This document shows, piece by piece, positions 1 to 10,800 of a DNA stretch of 64,000 nucleotides (its first letter is position 1; each line of letters opens with the position of its first letter). This stretch comes from Symbiodinium natans (lineage: Eukaryota > Sar > Dinophyceae > Suessiales > Symbiodiniaceae), in the NCBI GenBank assembly GCA_905221605.1, contig CAJNDS010002296.1, positions 224,958 through 288,957 of the forward strand, written 5' to 3'. A model generated the notes under the pieces. That model was not told the DNA's origin. It did not search any database and was given only the letters and a program-made list of their open reading frames with translations. A program made the position numbers and the translations under genes.

Positions 1-2040
1 ATGGCAGGATATGAGATGCTCTTCTAAAGCCCTGGGGCCTCCAGCACCTTCACTGCATTAGCGAACCTGCGTTCAAGAGGGTTTTAGTTTGGGATTCTCT
101 CCGCGTTTTCTTCAAGCGGGCATCAAAAGAGAGTACCAATCCTAAATTGCAACAGAAGTGCCCAGCGCGGGGTAATGACATGCTACAACCTCCGAAGGGA
201 GTGGCGCGCCAGGATACGGCTCTGCAAGAAAGTGCAGGGGATTTGCCAAGCACGCTCACTGACATGTGCCACTGTGCTGAATGTCTGTGTGTGTCTTGTG
301 CAATCTTGACTCTATACCAAGATACACAATACCATACACAATACAGTAAATCCACAAAACATACAATATTACCGAAAGTAAGCTTTGAGTCTTCATTCAG
401 AACTAGCCACCATGACCAAAATGGGCAAACCCGGGACAGAGAAGAGTGCCGTATTTTGGACATTGCAACACGCCGGAAGAAGAGAACATTCGACACATCC
501 AGCTGTCCTCATGTGCAAGCATGCTACAGGAGGCATCTCACGTCACGCCGGAGTTGGCCACGGGCCAGCGAGCAGTTTTTTGTATTTTCTGTAGGCAAAA
601 CCGGCATGAGCTCTTCGATCCTGACGAAGAAATCTTGCTGAGTCCATTCTGTTTTCTGGGGAGCTGTGGTCAGATTTCAGTTTTCATCAGTCGGACACGA
701 GAAGAAATTTGTGGGCTTCAGAAACAAAAGCCTGCAAAGTGTTGTTTTTTTGTGTTGCATTGCTGCTTGCATCTCGCATGAGGCTGTCCTGGCATCAGTC
801 CGAGGAGGCTTTGAGAAGGCGCATTTGCAGTTTTCTTTTGATTCGATTTTGACAGATCTCCAGCCTACTGGCTTTACTGAGCTTCGGAGGTATGCTGATA
901 TTCGGAAGGCTGGAATGCCTCCATCCCCGAAGAAGCTTCAACCATTTCGAAGCAATCGCAAGATCCCAAGAGCTGCAAGGACGCGCTGAAGGACGAGCTT
1001 TTCTTCTCCTCCGCGGTGCGGCCCAGGTTGCGCTTCTGCAGATGCCTCCGACTTGCTTGCGCTTCTGCAGATGCCTCGTGGCAGGTGGGCCAAGATGACA
1101 GACCCGGCCAAGCAATCTGCCTCCAGACCCGGAGAGGCTGGGGTCAAATCCATGGAGAAAGCGTGATCACGCAGTGGCTTTTGACGGCGGCACGGACTCA
1201 TCATGTCAAAGTCGCGCTAACGATCCATGGCCTGATTCCTGAAGGTTTGCGTGGTGATCGTATCTCAGAAGCACTTCTGCCAATGTCTACTCTGGGGAAC
1301 ACTAGCGGCGTAACAACTCAAGGCGGGGTGGGGGCTGTCTGGGGCAGTGCTTCTGGTGGTCGGGCTTGGGGCGCCGTGATGGCAACCTCGACTAGGTCCG
1401 CTGACTTCTCTTCCGATCCTCCACGTGTGCCGGCCCAAGACATGTTAGGTTGAGCCGTGGGGGGCGTGAAGAAACCTTTGTGTGTGTGTGTGTGTGTGTG
1501 CGCTTCGACTCCCAAACACAGGAATGGTCGTTAAGTGTCCAGGTAGCGTCATGTAGCACTCTTCTTGCCTTGCCCAATAGCCGGAATGATTTTTGCCATC
1601 CTTGCTTTGCTCACCTGCCAATGCAGCAAGGCTGGAGCCACTACTGCATAAAGAACAGACGACATCAGACGACGACGGTTGCGACTGTCATGAGCGAGCG
1701 TCGTCGAGCGCCGTAGCCGCTAGTGAAGCGTTCTGGAAGTCCACGAATCTTCCAGATTGCTTAGGCCTGTGACCGGCAATGCCTGAATCGACATTCTCTT
1801 TGGTTCCCTCGCGTGGAGCTCAGCGCATGGTGCATGGAAGTGCATGGAAGTGCGTGGTGGTGCATGGCCAACTTGAGTGAGGTCGCTTGCATTGCGAACA
1901 ACGGTTTTTAAAGTCAATGTGCAGTAGGCTTTGAGTGAGAATTCGCGACTTCGATTCAAAGCCTTACATGAGTGTGTGAGCATCAGACTGCTCGGGCTAC
2001 TACCGCATACCGGGAGTTCTTGTTAGGGTGACAGGCTAGA
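1..2040. other. No recognisable gene; short direct repeats
   Basis: Only short overlapping reading frames on both strands, none with recognisable protein character. Small repeats are visible: a 20-bp direct repeat beginning TTGCGCTTCTGCAG at 1028-1047 and 1057-1076, a (GT)n run at about 1480-1502, and an 11-bp repeat (TGCATGGAAG type) at about 1828-1866. I see no coding exon, RNA gene or element boundary here. Confidence 0.5.
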
Positions 2041-2129
2041 CTCTTGAAGAGAGCTGTGCTTTTGGCATGTGCAGCGTGTGCCCTGCTTTTGTTGGGGACT
2101 GGTGGGGTGGAGGTTGGGGTGTGGGGACA

Positions 2130-2700
2130 GCCTGCCGTAACAAAGTGGCGCCTTGTTCTTACTGTATGGCAGGCCAAGACAGAGTACATGTGCGAGCACT
2201 TCTGGAAGGGAAACCTGCGGTAACAAACGTTTCTTGCTGTATGCCATGTCAAGACAGATTGCATGTGCGAGCACTTCTGGAAGGAAAACCTGCCGCAGCA
2301 AAGTGGAGCCTTTTTGCTTGCTGTATGACATCATGACAGACTTCATGTGCGCGCACTTCTGGAAGGAAACCTGCCGTAACAAAGTGGCGCCTTTTTTCTT
2401 GCTCTATGACATGTCAAGACAGATTACATGTGCGAGCACTTCTGGAAGGAAAACCTGCCGTAGCAAAGTGCCGCCATTTTTCTTGCTGTATGACATGTCA
2501 AGACAGATTTCATGTGCGAGCACTTTGGAAGGAAAACCTGCCGGCCATAGTTTTCCCGCAAGGCATGGCAAAGGGAATTTCCTGCACCTTGCCGTAAAAA
2601 AGTAGGGCCCTGTCTTTGCTGTATGACTGACATGGAAAACATGCGTGTGCGAGCACTTCTGGAAAGGAAACTCGCCACAACAAAGTGGCGCTATTTCATT
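2130..2700 (+). repeat. Tandem array of an ~84-bp repeat (about six copies)
   Basis: A unit of about 80-84 bp recurs head-to-tail. Each copy carries a core like TGCGAGCACTTCTGGAAGG, then AACCTGCCGTAACAAAGTGG, then a T-rich stretch and the palindrome-like TGACATGTCA. Core copies lie near 2193, 2274, 2354, 2434, 2518 and 2652, with divergence and small indels. The overlapping reading frames are products of the repeat and not real proteins. The same element recurs singly further on, in both orientations. Confidence 0.85.
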
Positions 2701-2765
2701 TAAGCACATTCACTTATCTTTTGTTTCCAGAACACATCTCGACACGCGCCGGAAAATATCGCAAG

Positions 2766-2850
2766 ACAATTTGCGGCAGGCTGCCCTTCCAGAAGTGCTC
2801 GCACATGTACTCTGTCTTGACATGCCATACGGCAAGAAGAAAGGGCTTGC
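2766..2850 (-). repeat. Inverted single copy of the ~84-bp repeat
   Basis: Reverse-complement copy of the element arrayed at 2130-2700. It shows TTCCAGAAGTGCTCGCACAT followed by a TCTTGACATG-like end. It lies about 70 bp beyond the direct array, so the family inverts locally. Confidence 0.8.
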
Positions 2851-3052
2851 AGGGAGTTCGGGGGGGCCGGGTTTTGGCAGCATCGGCAACAACTCCACGA
2901 GCTTCATGGGTCTCAGACAGTGGCATTTCCCAGCCGGACAGCTTCGAGGCTTGAAGTTAGGGGGGTTTAGCATCCTCCTTGTCTCCGGAAATTGAAGAAC
3001 TCCGGCCTGGGTGGTGTACGTGCTGCTGTGGAGCCTTCTGTCAGCTCGACCT

Positions 3053-3167
3053 ACACACTCACACTCACACTCACACTCACACTCACACTCACACTCACAC
3101 TCACACTCACACTCACACTCACACTCACACTCACACTCACACTCACACTCACACTCACACTCACACA
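3053..3167 (+). repeat. (CACACT)n hexanucleotide microsatellite
   Basis: About nineteen near-perfect copies of CACACT (ACACTC in another register). The dipeptide-repeat reading frames across it on both strands are artefacts. Confidence 0.95.
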
Positions 3168-3184
3168 TGGCAATCTAAACTTCC

Positions 3185-3345
3185 GGCGCGAGCACTTCTG
3201 GAAGGAAAACCTAACAGTAACATAGTGGCGCTTTTGTTCCCATACACGACATGTCAAGTTAAAGGAATTTTCTAAGATGTGGAAGAATTGCAAGAACCGA
3301 ACCGGCACTTGTGGCAGAAAAGCCGGCCGTAACAAAGTGGCGCTA
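3185..3345 (+). repeat. Two further copies of the ~84-bp repeat family
   Basis: Degenerate direct copies: GAGCACTTCTGGAAGG followed by a CAAAGTGGCGC-like end at about 3189-3260, and a shorter copy ending AACAAAGTGGCGCT at about 3305-3345. Confidence 0.7.
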
Positions 3346-3681
3346 AGAAGCCCCCCTCAACCCACGCAGACCTCTGGCATGAGACCCCAAGCCCCCCTCA
3401 CAGTATCCGAAAGTGGATGGTGCTCTTGTGTCCACTGGGGTTGAAAACGGTGAATCTGCTTGCTGCAGGGGGAGAATGCCACGAAGGCGGAGCTGAAATT
3501 TGATGTGATATACGATTTTGCTGCAGGCGTTTCGATGAAGGTCAGCGACGGAGCGCGGTAGGCTTTTCAGCATTTGCTGTTTATGCACTCATGCCTCTAA
3601 GCCTTCAACCCTGAATTCCGCAGTGTACTGCCCCCAACCCCAACCTTAAAATTTCAGGGGTTGGGGTCGCCGCCTGCAGCC

Positions 3682-3928
3682 ATGGCTGACTACAAAGTTC
3701 CTGACCAGTACAGCAGCAGCAGCTACACAGCCATGCAAAGTCCAAGTAGCTCTACAGGCGCCCCTAATAAGCGGCCAATTCTGCCCAGCCCAACCGTTGC
3801 GTTTCCCAACTACTGGGAGAAACCTGCCACGGCAACCGTCTTTGATTTTGCACAGCGGCTGAAGAAAGGTCCTTTGAAGGACGAGGTGCAGTACAAGATA
3901 AGCGTCGATGGGCTGACAATCTTTATTG
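3682..3928 (+). CDS. Possible first exon, Ser-rich N-terminus, unknown protein
   Basis: An ATG in a good context (GCAGCCATGG) opens an 82-codon stretch beginning MADYKVPDQYSSSSY. It includes a Ser/Pro-rich low-complexity part, then a more ordered part around FPNYWEKPATATVFDFAQRL and EVQYKISVDG. A plausible GC 5' splice site (TTTATTG|gcttcg) ends it in phase 1; a GA site after GGTCCTTTGAAG is an alternative. After this the frame runs into a poly-C tract and looks non-coding. I recognise no domain and found no phase-matched second exon with confidence. It could be a short gene, a pseudogene start or chance. Confidence 0.35.
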
Positions 3929-4165
3929 GCTTCGGGCGGCATGGCTTTTTGGGAGTGAGCACCTTCGGGCTTAGGGGATTGGAGTGGGCCACTCGGTACT
4001 CCCCCCCCCCCCCCCCAAGTATGTGGAGCCCTCAAGCAACACATAGGCTATTTAAGGATTTTCACGGACGCCAAATTCTAAACAGCCCTACACCCCCACG
4101 CCAAACCAAGAAACTGTGCTTTGTGTGGCTCAAAGGCTGGCAAGCTCAAAAGCCAGAAGAGGCTG

Positions 4166-4207
4166 TGTAGCTGAGAGACAAAGCCATGCTGAGAGACAAA
4201 GCCATGC
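4166..4207 (+). repeat. 18-bp tandem duplication
   Basis: Two adjacent copies of GCTGAGAGACAAAGCCAT, the second continuing into GCTGAG. It is a simple slippage-type duplication with no evident function. Confidence 0.8.
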
Positions 4208-4475
4208 TGAGTTGCTTGCTGGGCTGCTTTGACTTCCTGGCACGTGCAGAACTGAGTTTGAGCTCAGCTTTGCTAGTAGAGTGCAAGTCTCGTGATGTCT
4301 TGTGCATGTGTGTGTGTGTGTGGTCACCGGGAGTTGGCTGGTTCAGGCCAGTCCCACGACACTTCGGTGTGTGGGTGTCTTGGAAGGGCCTTTTGAGTTT
4401 AGGGCCTTGGGATTACCCGAAGTTGTTGACATCCCATCTAGCCAATACAATGCCTTAGGCCTGATGCCCAACGCA

Positions 4476-4745
4476 TCACTCGGAATCCCGAAGCAACAAC
4501 CCCAAGGCACAAAGCCACAAGCCGCATGCAAGGAACAGACGGTGGGCGAGCGCGTGACTGGTGGCAGTGGAGGTTCTTTGGGATCGCGAGCGCTCCACTT
4601 CTGCAGTTCGTCGTGATCGTCCTGCTTTTGGGCCGGCCATAGGCTCTTCTTCCGTGAGGTCTTCAGGCCTTTCGGAGTCCGCCCTCAGGACGTCGTTGAC
4701 CGCTGATGCGAACCACGATAGCCGGGTATTCCGCTTGGAGGCCAT
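4476..4745 (-). CDS. Ambiguous charged/Ser-Arg-rich open frame
   Basis: The minus strand reads 89 codons from an ATG, starting MASKRNTRLSWFASAVNDVL and then Glu/Arg/Ser-rich with GC-rich third positions. The plus strand is also open over 4561-4809 and Ser-rich. They cannot both be coding, and low-complexity composition could make either open by chance. No domain is recognised. Confidence 0.2.
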   Translation of the reverse strand: MASKRNTRLSWFASAVNDVLRADSERPEDLTEEEPMAGPKAGRSRRTAEVERSRSQRTSTATSHALAHRLFLACGLWLCALGLLLRDSE

Positions 4746-4926
4746 ACCCGAAGCACAGACGAAACATTCTAGATCGTCATCAAAAGCTTGGATTCAAACA
4801 AAAACCTAAACCCTGAACCTTATTTTCGGAGTCCGCCGTCAGGACGATACCGCTTGCTGGACATCTAACATATTAACTTCAGGTTTCTGCACGGATAGGT
4901 GTTTTCTGTATTCAGTGAAGTTTATA

Positions 4927-5777
4927 TCAGCGAAAGAAGGTGCAATCATTTCTAAGGACATATGTTGCACCCATGGTGAGGGGTCCTGAATGAGCGTTTT
5001 TACTGGTTAATGTTCCATTTTTCATTTTACGCGATGCCAACAGATCAGTGCTTCTCTCAGAATATACAAGCAGGTTAAGTTTAATTCTTACCATTGTTCT
5101 CGAATACATCCTGCAGGTCAGACCCTCTCATTGAAAAACCACACACTGAGATTTCATTGAAAGGCAGTATTTTTTTTGTCAGACAAAAGTTCCAACCTTT
5201 CGAGCACAGTGCCGGTGCGCAAAAATTTTCCGATTTGTGAGCTTTCATCGCTTGACTGCACACATCGAGCCAAATGCCTTGATTAAACCACGAATCCCAG
5301 TTTCCTGAAATCCATGTGCAGGATTCTTCTTTGAGCTTTTCGAAAGTGAACTTACCAGATATCAAGCCTGATAGACGCTGGGGAACTTGTGTTGCTTCAT
5401 TGCAACAGAGCCCGCGTCCGTCAGCAGAAACACACTTGTTACACTTCTTATTTTTTCGGTTTCATTCGTTGTTACTTGATGGTAATCATTCAAGCCATTT
5501 TCTAGAATGCCTGATAAGCTTTCATTGCACATTCCGACTGACTTTCCACGATCCACGCTGGACATGTCGTATCCATCAAAATACATCTATTTTCAGCCAA
5601 CTGCTTCTTACCGTGATAGAAGGCTTCATAGTTCTTGAGTACTCATCCACTGAATACGCAAGAAATGTGCTCAAATTCTGGGGTACGGTCCGTTAGAAGG
5701 GCAGCAAAAGCATAATTGCTCGGAGTTCAAGCAAGATTCACAGTCTTCAAAGTCGCTGCAGTTTCGTACGATTAATT
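4927..5777 (-). CDS. AT-rich Cys-rich gene candidate with ultra-short introns
   Basis: Reading the minus strand, protein-like segments lie end to end in different frames: 5777-5687 (NCSDFEDCESC, then LCFCC), 5677-5612, 5586-5476 (starting MYFDGYDMSSVD) and 5446-5092 (KCNKCVSADGRGLCC, then SCTWISGNWDSW and CSKGWNFC). A possible tail lies at 5080-4927. Segments 2 to 3 join in phase 0 over a 25-nt GTAAG...TAG gap (5611-5587). Segments 3 to 4 join in phase 0 over a 29-nt GTAAC...AAG gap (5475-5447). The recurring CxxC...LCxCC pattern suggests a secreted cysteine-rich protein. The first join is not resolved, and the last (after 5092) does not match in phase. Base composition is clearly more AT-rich than gene 1 or gene 2. 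The alternatives are a frameshifted pseudogene or transferred DNA. Family unknown. Confidence 0.4.
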
Positions 5778-6270
5778 CTAATAGAGATAAAGAGGGATCA
5801 TAGCTCAATGCCGATTACATGGACAATTTCGCACTGCGTAACGAATTTATACGTCTGAGAAAAATAAAAAAGAGTTGTGTTTAGTTTTATTGAGGTAAAC
5901 AATTATAGACAAGTAAATGAACGGGACTCAGTTTAGAGGCACTCACAACAATTGTTTGGAAGATGGGATTTCCTCCCAAAGATAAAGGGCTGGATGTAAA
6001 AGAGAGTGGCTGTTGTAAATATACGACATCTAGAGAGAGCATCTGAGTTTTTGGAGCTTCTTGCAAACGCCCAGAAAACGGCAAGGAATATAGAATTTTG
6101 ATGGGTGTTGATCAGCTGTGTCTTTGTAAATACCCACAACACAACAAGGTGTGCTTGCGTCGGAATTTTTTCTTGCCATATCTTCCAGTAAAGAAACACA
6201 TTGATACGAGGTGTGTGTGTGTGTGTGTCGATATGTGTTCTTGAAGCAAATTCAGAATGAATGTTCTTAG
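5778..6270. other. AT-rich stretch, no supported gene
   Basis: This is a continuation of the AT-rich island. The minus strand contains a short protein-like run near 5865-5818 (TYKFVTQCEIVH) after a TCTCAG that could be a 3' splice site, but I could not join it in phase to the candidate at 4927-5777. A (GT)9 run sits at about 6211-6228. Confidence 0.3.
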
Positions 6271-6274
6271 ATAA

Positions 6275-6420
6275 AAAGCCACTTTGTTGCGGCGAGTTTT
6301 CCTTCCAGCAGGAAATGTCTCTTGCCATGTTCTACAGGAAAACTATGGCCGGCAGGTTTTCCTTCCAGAAGTGCTCGCGCTGTGATTTTTCTTGACATGT
6401 CATACAGCTACAAAAAAGGC
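6275..6420 (-). repeat. Inverted copies of the ~84-bp repeat family
   Basis: GCCACTTTGTTGCGGCGAG and TTTTCCTTCCAG, then GCCGGCAGGTTTTCCTTCCA and GAAGTGCTCGCGC, then CTTGACATGTCATACAG. This is two partly overlapping reverse-complement copies of the element seen at 2.1-2.7 kb, the second ending with the TGACATGTCA-like palindrome. Confidence 0.75.
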
Positions 6421-6550
6421 GCCGTTTTGTGTATTGTCGGGCGTCTTGGCTTCAGGAGAGGCGATCTGTTAAAGAAATTAGGGTTTAAGCTTAAATCCTA
6501 AAACGAAGCCATAGAGACCTTAATCCATGAACCCTATTCGAAAACCAAAG

Positions 6551-6695
6551 AAGCACCACTTTGTTTCGGGGTTATGGCGTTACTGCCATAAGTGTTGATG
6601 CGCTGGTTTTGTTCCTTCCACGTTTTAGAGGAGGAAAAAACCGCGAGTATTCCTTCCAGAAGTGCTCGCGAGTGTAACTTAGCTTGCTATGTCGT
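6551..6695 (-). repeat. Degenerate inverted copy of the ~84-bp repeat
   Basis: Contains CACCACTTTGTTTCGGGG and later TTCCTTCCAGAAGTGCTCGC with an insertion between the two halves, so it is a decayed copy of the same family. Confidence 0.6.
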
Positions 6696-6699
6696 GTCA

Positions 6700-7860
6700 A
6701 CTTCTTTGTTGCTGAGTCCTGAAACTCTGGACACAGTGCGGGATCGGGGGGAGCCTTTTCTTGAGCAGAGTGAACACACCGCTCCTCGCACTTGCAAGTG
6801 CAAACGCCGTCTTGGGCAGAGGGAGTCTCAGAGCATCGGCCGGAGGAAGCGTTGTTGTTGGGCAAAAGCATGGCAGACCTCCCCTTCATATCATCCATCT
6901 TCTCAAATTGTTACCAAAATCTCGGAAAATTGTGATGCCAGACTTCAGAAGCCCAATCTTCCCCACCTCAGGCTGAGGCTTGAGCGGGCTGAAAGTCTGG
7001 GGGCTTCATATTGGCTTGCGTTCCAGCGTGGCTTCCGACCGTTGTGAAGCAGATGTCGTGGCCCACAACTCAGATTCTTGCAACTCTCAGGTGGCGGGCA
7101 CGCTGCAGGAGTGCGAAGATCAGGCTGGCCGGCTTTAGAGACAGGAAAAGGGGGGGGAGGGGGGGGCTGCCTGGTTCTTTGCAGATTTTTCGAGTCATCT
7201 GAGTTGTTGGGATGCGCCTTTCGTGCTCTATGACTTTACGACTCGATAAGGGCTCATTCAAGCATGCGTGATTGCCGTGTGCAGGTGAGACGATCTTAGA
7301 ACCTGTGCTTGCGTGATGCGGTGCGAAAAACAAAAAGGTCACGTGCTGGGACATGCCGGATATGCTGCAGAGCTTGGTCGTGATCCGTGATCCGCCAATT
7401 GTTTGCCTGCGCTCGCCCCGTCAACCCCAGCGCCCTCCGTCCGTCACTGAGCGAGTGCATGATCACTCCTCTCAAATGTCCGATTTAGAAATCATGCTGC
7501 AGCGGAGAAGCGCAAGGGGGCTGAAGCTAACTGGAATAAACAAGCAACGAAGTCGGTGTGTATTTTTTCTCATGGAAGTGAGATGAACTGAGGATGTTTT
7601 ACCACAAGCCCAAAGCCCTTGATCCCCTTTGCCCCTCCAAATCCCGGTGACTGGGCTGCGACGTTAGATGCATGCGAAGTTTCAGTCGGCCGGCAACTCT
7701 GCCTGCAGCTGTGCAGTCATGATGGTCATGCTACATCTGACACAAGAAAACAACAGAATCACCAAGTGGCAGTGGTTTTTCGTTATCCACGCTGCCGAAG
7801 GAGCACTGTCAGCAGCACCGAGCCCTTTACAAACAAACGTCCACATTGCACATCAGATCG
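6700..7860. other. Upstream region of gene 1, exons not resolved
   Basis: Several short open frames. The stretch at about 7440-7515 (+) reads SVTERVHDHSSQMSDLEIML, which could be a small exon. The stretch 7755-7860 (+) is open in another frame from gene 1. A poly-G tract lies at 7150-7168. Because gene 1 begins in the middle of a cysteine-rich repeat domain without a signal peptide, I expect missing 5' exons here, but I cannot place their splice sites. Confidence 0.3.
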
Positions 7861-10800
7861 ATGGCAACTTCATTGAGCCATGGCGTCTGCCAAGCTGGAT
7901 TGTATTTACGCGCTGGGCAATGTGTCCCGTGCTTGCCTGGGTTTTACTGTGCAGGTGCAGGGAACGTTGAGCCGTGTCCCTCCAATTCCACTTCGCACAG
8001 CCACGCGTCTGAAGTGACTGATTGCGAGTGTGTCGCAGGACATTATTTCTTCCAGGGGGCATGCCGTCCGTGTGCCCGGGCCAGGTACAAGCCCACACGA
8101 GGAAACGAGGAGTGCATGTTCAGCTGTCCTCCCAATGCCGACAGTGATCCTGCATCCACAGAGCTTCAGGATTGCTTCTGCTTTCCTCGCTACCATGCGG
8201 AGCTCTTTGGTGGTCAGTTATCCCGCTGCGTCAGTTGTGAATCCTATGAGGGCCTCCTTTGTGCAGGTGGCTTTCTTCCAAACACAGAAAAAGTCCACAG
8301 GCAGCCTGTCGCGTTGCCCGGCTTTTTCCAGACGGGTCTGACAACTGCAGTTGAATGCATGCTGGAGATGGCCGACGGCTCGAGCATTTGCCTTGGCGGC
8401 GCCGCCTGCTTGAACAAGAGTGTCTCGTGCAGTGGCGAGTGGCTAAGCGGCTGCGCAACCGGAGCAGAGGGCGTGCTGTGCGGCGAATGCGCAGAGGGGT
8501 TCGGGCGAGCAGCTCCAGACGAACTTTGCGAGCCTTGCCTCAAGGGCACCTGGTGGCTCATTCAGGCCATCTGCGCGGACGTCTTCCAGAAGGTCACTCT
8601 CAACTTTGCTCTGGCGATCATGGCGGCGAGTGCTGCCGTAAAGAAACGCGGAGGCCTCTACACAAGTGTCATCCGTCTTGGCATGCAATGGCTGACAGCC
8701 TGCTCCGTCCTCGCGCATTTTCGGCTTGAAGGGCTCCAAGCCTTTTCCTGGGCTCATGCCCTCCGCGATCGCGATGAGGAAGCATCCGCCCCAAGCTTTG
8801 CGTGGCCAGAGGTCACCGGCCTCTTCCGCTCTTTCTTTAACATCCAAGTCCTTCCGAGCCTTGCGTCGGTGTATCAAGCCGCCAGCTGCCAAGCATCGGA
8901 GATGCTCCCAGGAGATCGTGTGGCGCACATGGTGGCGCCAGGCCTCTACGAGTTGCTTCTCCCCTTCTTCATTGTCTTAGGCACGACGGTCATGTGCATG
9001 CTGGTGGTCTACTTGTGCGTGCCGATTGGAAATAGGTGTGGCATTGAGTTCAACCTGGCCGCAAGAGAGAGGCTTGCCAAGGCAAAGGCCACACAGAAGC
9101 TCAGGCGTGCAGCGGAACCTATACTCTTGGAGGAGGGCATGAGTTGGGAGGATGTTGAGGCTTCTGGAACCCTCGAAGCCCTCAGCATGAGCAAGATCAA
9201 GCTGCTCCCCTTCCATGCGGAGTATTTTGTCACAACGATGCTTCGCAGGTCCGGCACATGGGTGAGGATCCTTCGCGCCAAGCGCGCGCTAAAGGATCCG
9301 GAGCTCCAGGCCCAGCATGGGCGCTTCAGCAACTTCAACGTCTTCAAGGAGGACGTTCCCCCTCAGGCGATGGCTCTCGTTGCTGTCCCAGCTGACTGCA
9401 GCGATGAGCAGTTTCTGGCCGAGCTGGCTCTTGCCGCCTTGGCGTGGAAGCTGTGTTGCACGCACCGCGCAGTGGCGCAGAGTGGCCTCGAGCTGGCGTC
9501 AGTCGCGCGCGCATTTCTGGCAAAGTTCCGTTCGGCGGATGATCTCCAGGACGCGTCGTTCAAAGATACTTTCTCGATGATGGTGGAGGACATCTGCGCT
9601 CAACTCCAGCTGGAGGAGCAACTTAATTAGGTATGCTTGGGATCCAGTTTTAGTTTTTGGGCACGACAATTCCCAAGAACCAGCAAAAATCATAATGTGT
9701 ACTAGGGTTCCAAGTTCAGTTAAGGCAACAAGAGGAGGAGCAAGCTGTGGAGTCGCGGTCGTCTGGAAAGCAACTGGGGCCCGGAGATGTTACGGCGCTG
9801 AACTTCGGGCTTTTCACAAGTCGTCCTTCTCCACTCACCTTGCTGAGACAGAGTTCACCCGTCATCTGGCTGACGCTCCTCATGCGCATGTGGCCTCAGC
9901 TGCTCAGGAGCTACCTGCTCTTCATCCAGTGCATGGTGGTTCCAGAGGACAACGGCGCCAGCCAACACCGCTTGGTCCATCATCCAGAGGTCGTTTGTTG
10001 GTCGAAAAACCACTGGCCTTTGGCAACCGTTGCCATCCTGGGACTTCTTCTTTGGTGCTTAGGACTTCCACTTGCGCTTTTCCTGAAGATTTGGCGGAGC
10101 CCGGATCGGCTGAGCCAGGAGAACTCCAGGAAGTATGGCTTCTTCATCGAAGGCTACGAGCCGCGGTTTTGGTGGTGGGACATCGTTGTGAAGCGCTTGG
10201 ACATTGCTGTGATGCTTCTGATTGCCTACACCTCCATCGCACCAGACGATCGCAGCAAGCTGCTATTGTTTCCCCTGATTTCAGCGATCCAGCTCGGCAT
10301 TGCGTGCTGCTGCAAGCCCTTCGCGAACGATCAGGCCCAGATTCTTGATTTCCTAGAAGTGGTGTTGATGGGGTCTCGCTTTGTGCTCTTCGCGGCCATC
10401 GCGGTGCTGCTCGTGCTGAACCCTTCTTCCAGGACGACGTTGCTGGTCTCTGTCATGCTTCTACTACTGCTGCTCGTGGTGAGCATGTTCCTTCTGTTGC
10501 ATGCTGCGTCACAGAAGATGCGCGAGTATCTTGCCGGCGAGCATCATGAAGACGAAGAGGAGCTATATTTGGAGCAGCATCGCCACAAGACATCTTTCAA
10601 GGAACTTGGAGTCCAAGGAAAGGAACGTGCAATTCGCATCTTCCTTCCGTTGCTGCAAGAAGATGAGCATACGCGCTGTGTTGTGAGCTGGTCCTGCTTT
10701 GATGACAAGGTTCTCTTTCAGTCGCAAGCCTCTCACTGCAGCTCCGGATACAGGCCGCAACAATCGACCATCGTCGGCTCACCGAGGTCACCGAGGTTGC

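Noticed and set aside
2710-3168. Cys-Glu repeat frame and Thr-Leu/His-Thr frames
   Set aside because: Translations of the CACACT hexanucleotide array.
9628-9640. GT 5' splice site at 9631 for the gene 1 intron
   Set aside because: The in-frame TAG at 9628-9630 would remain in the exon, so the upstream GA site is preferred.
9695-10348. 217-codon plus-strand frame inside gene 1
   Set aside because: Overlaps the second gene 1 exon in another frame. The other frame has clear membrane helices; this one is Arg/His/Ser-scrambled.
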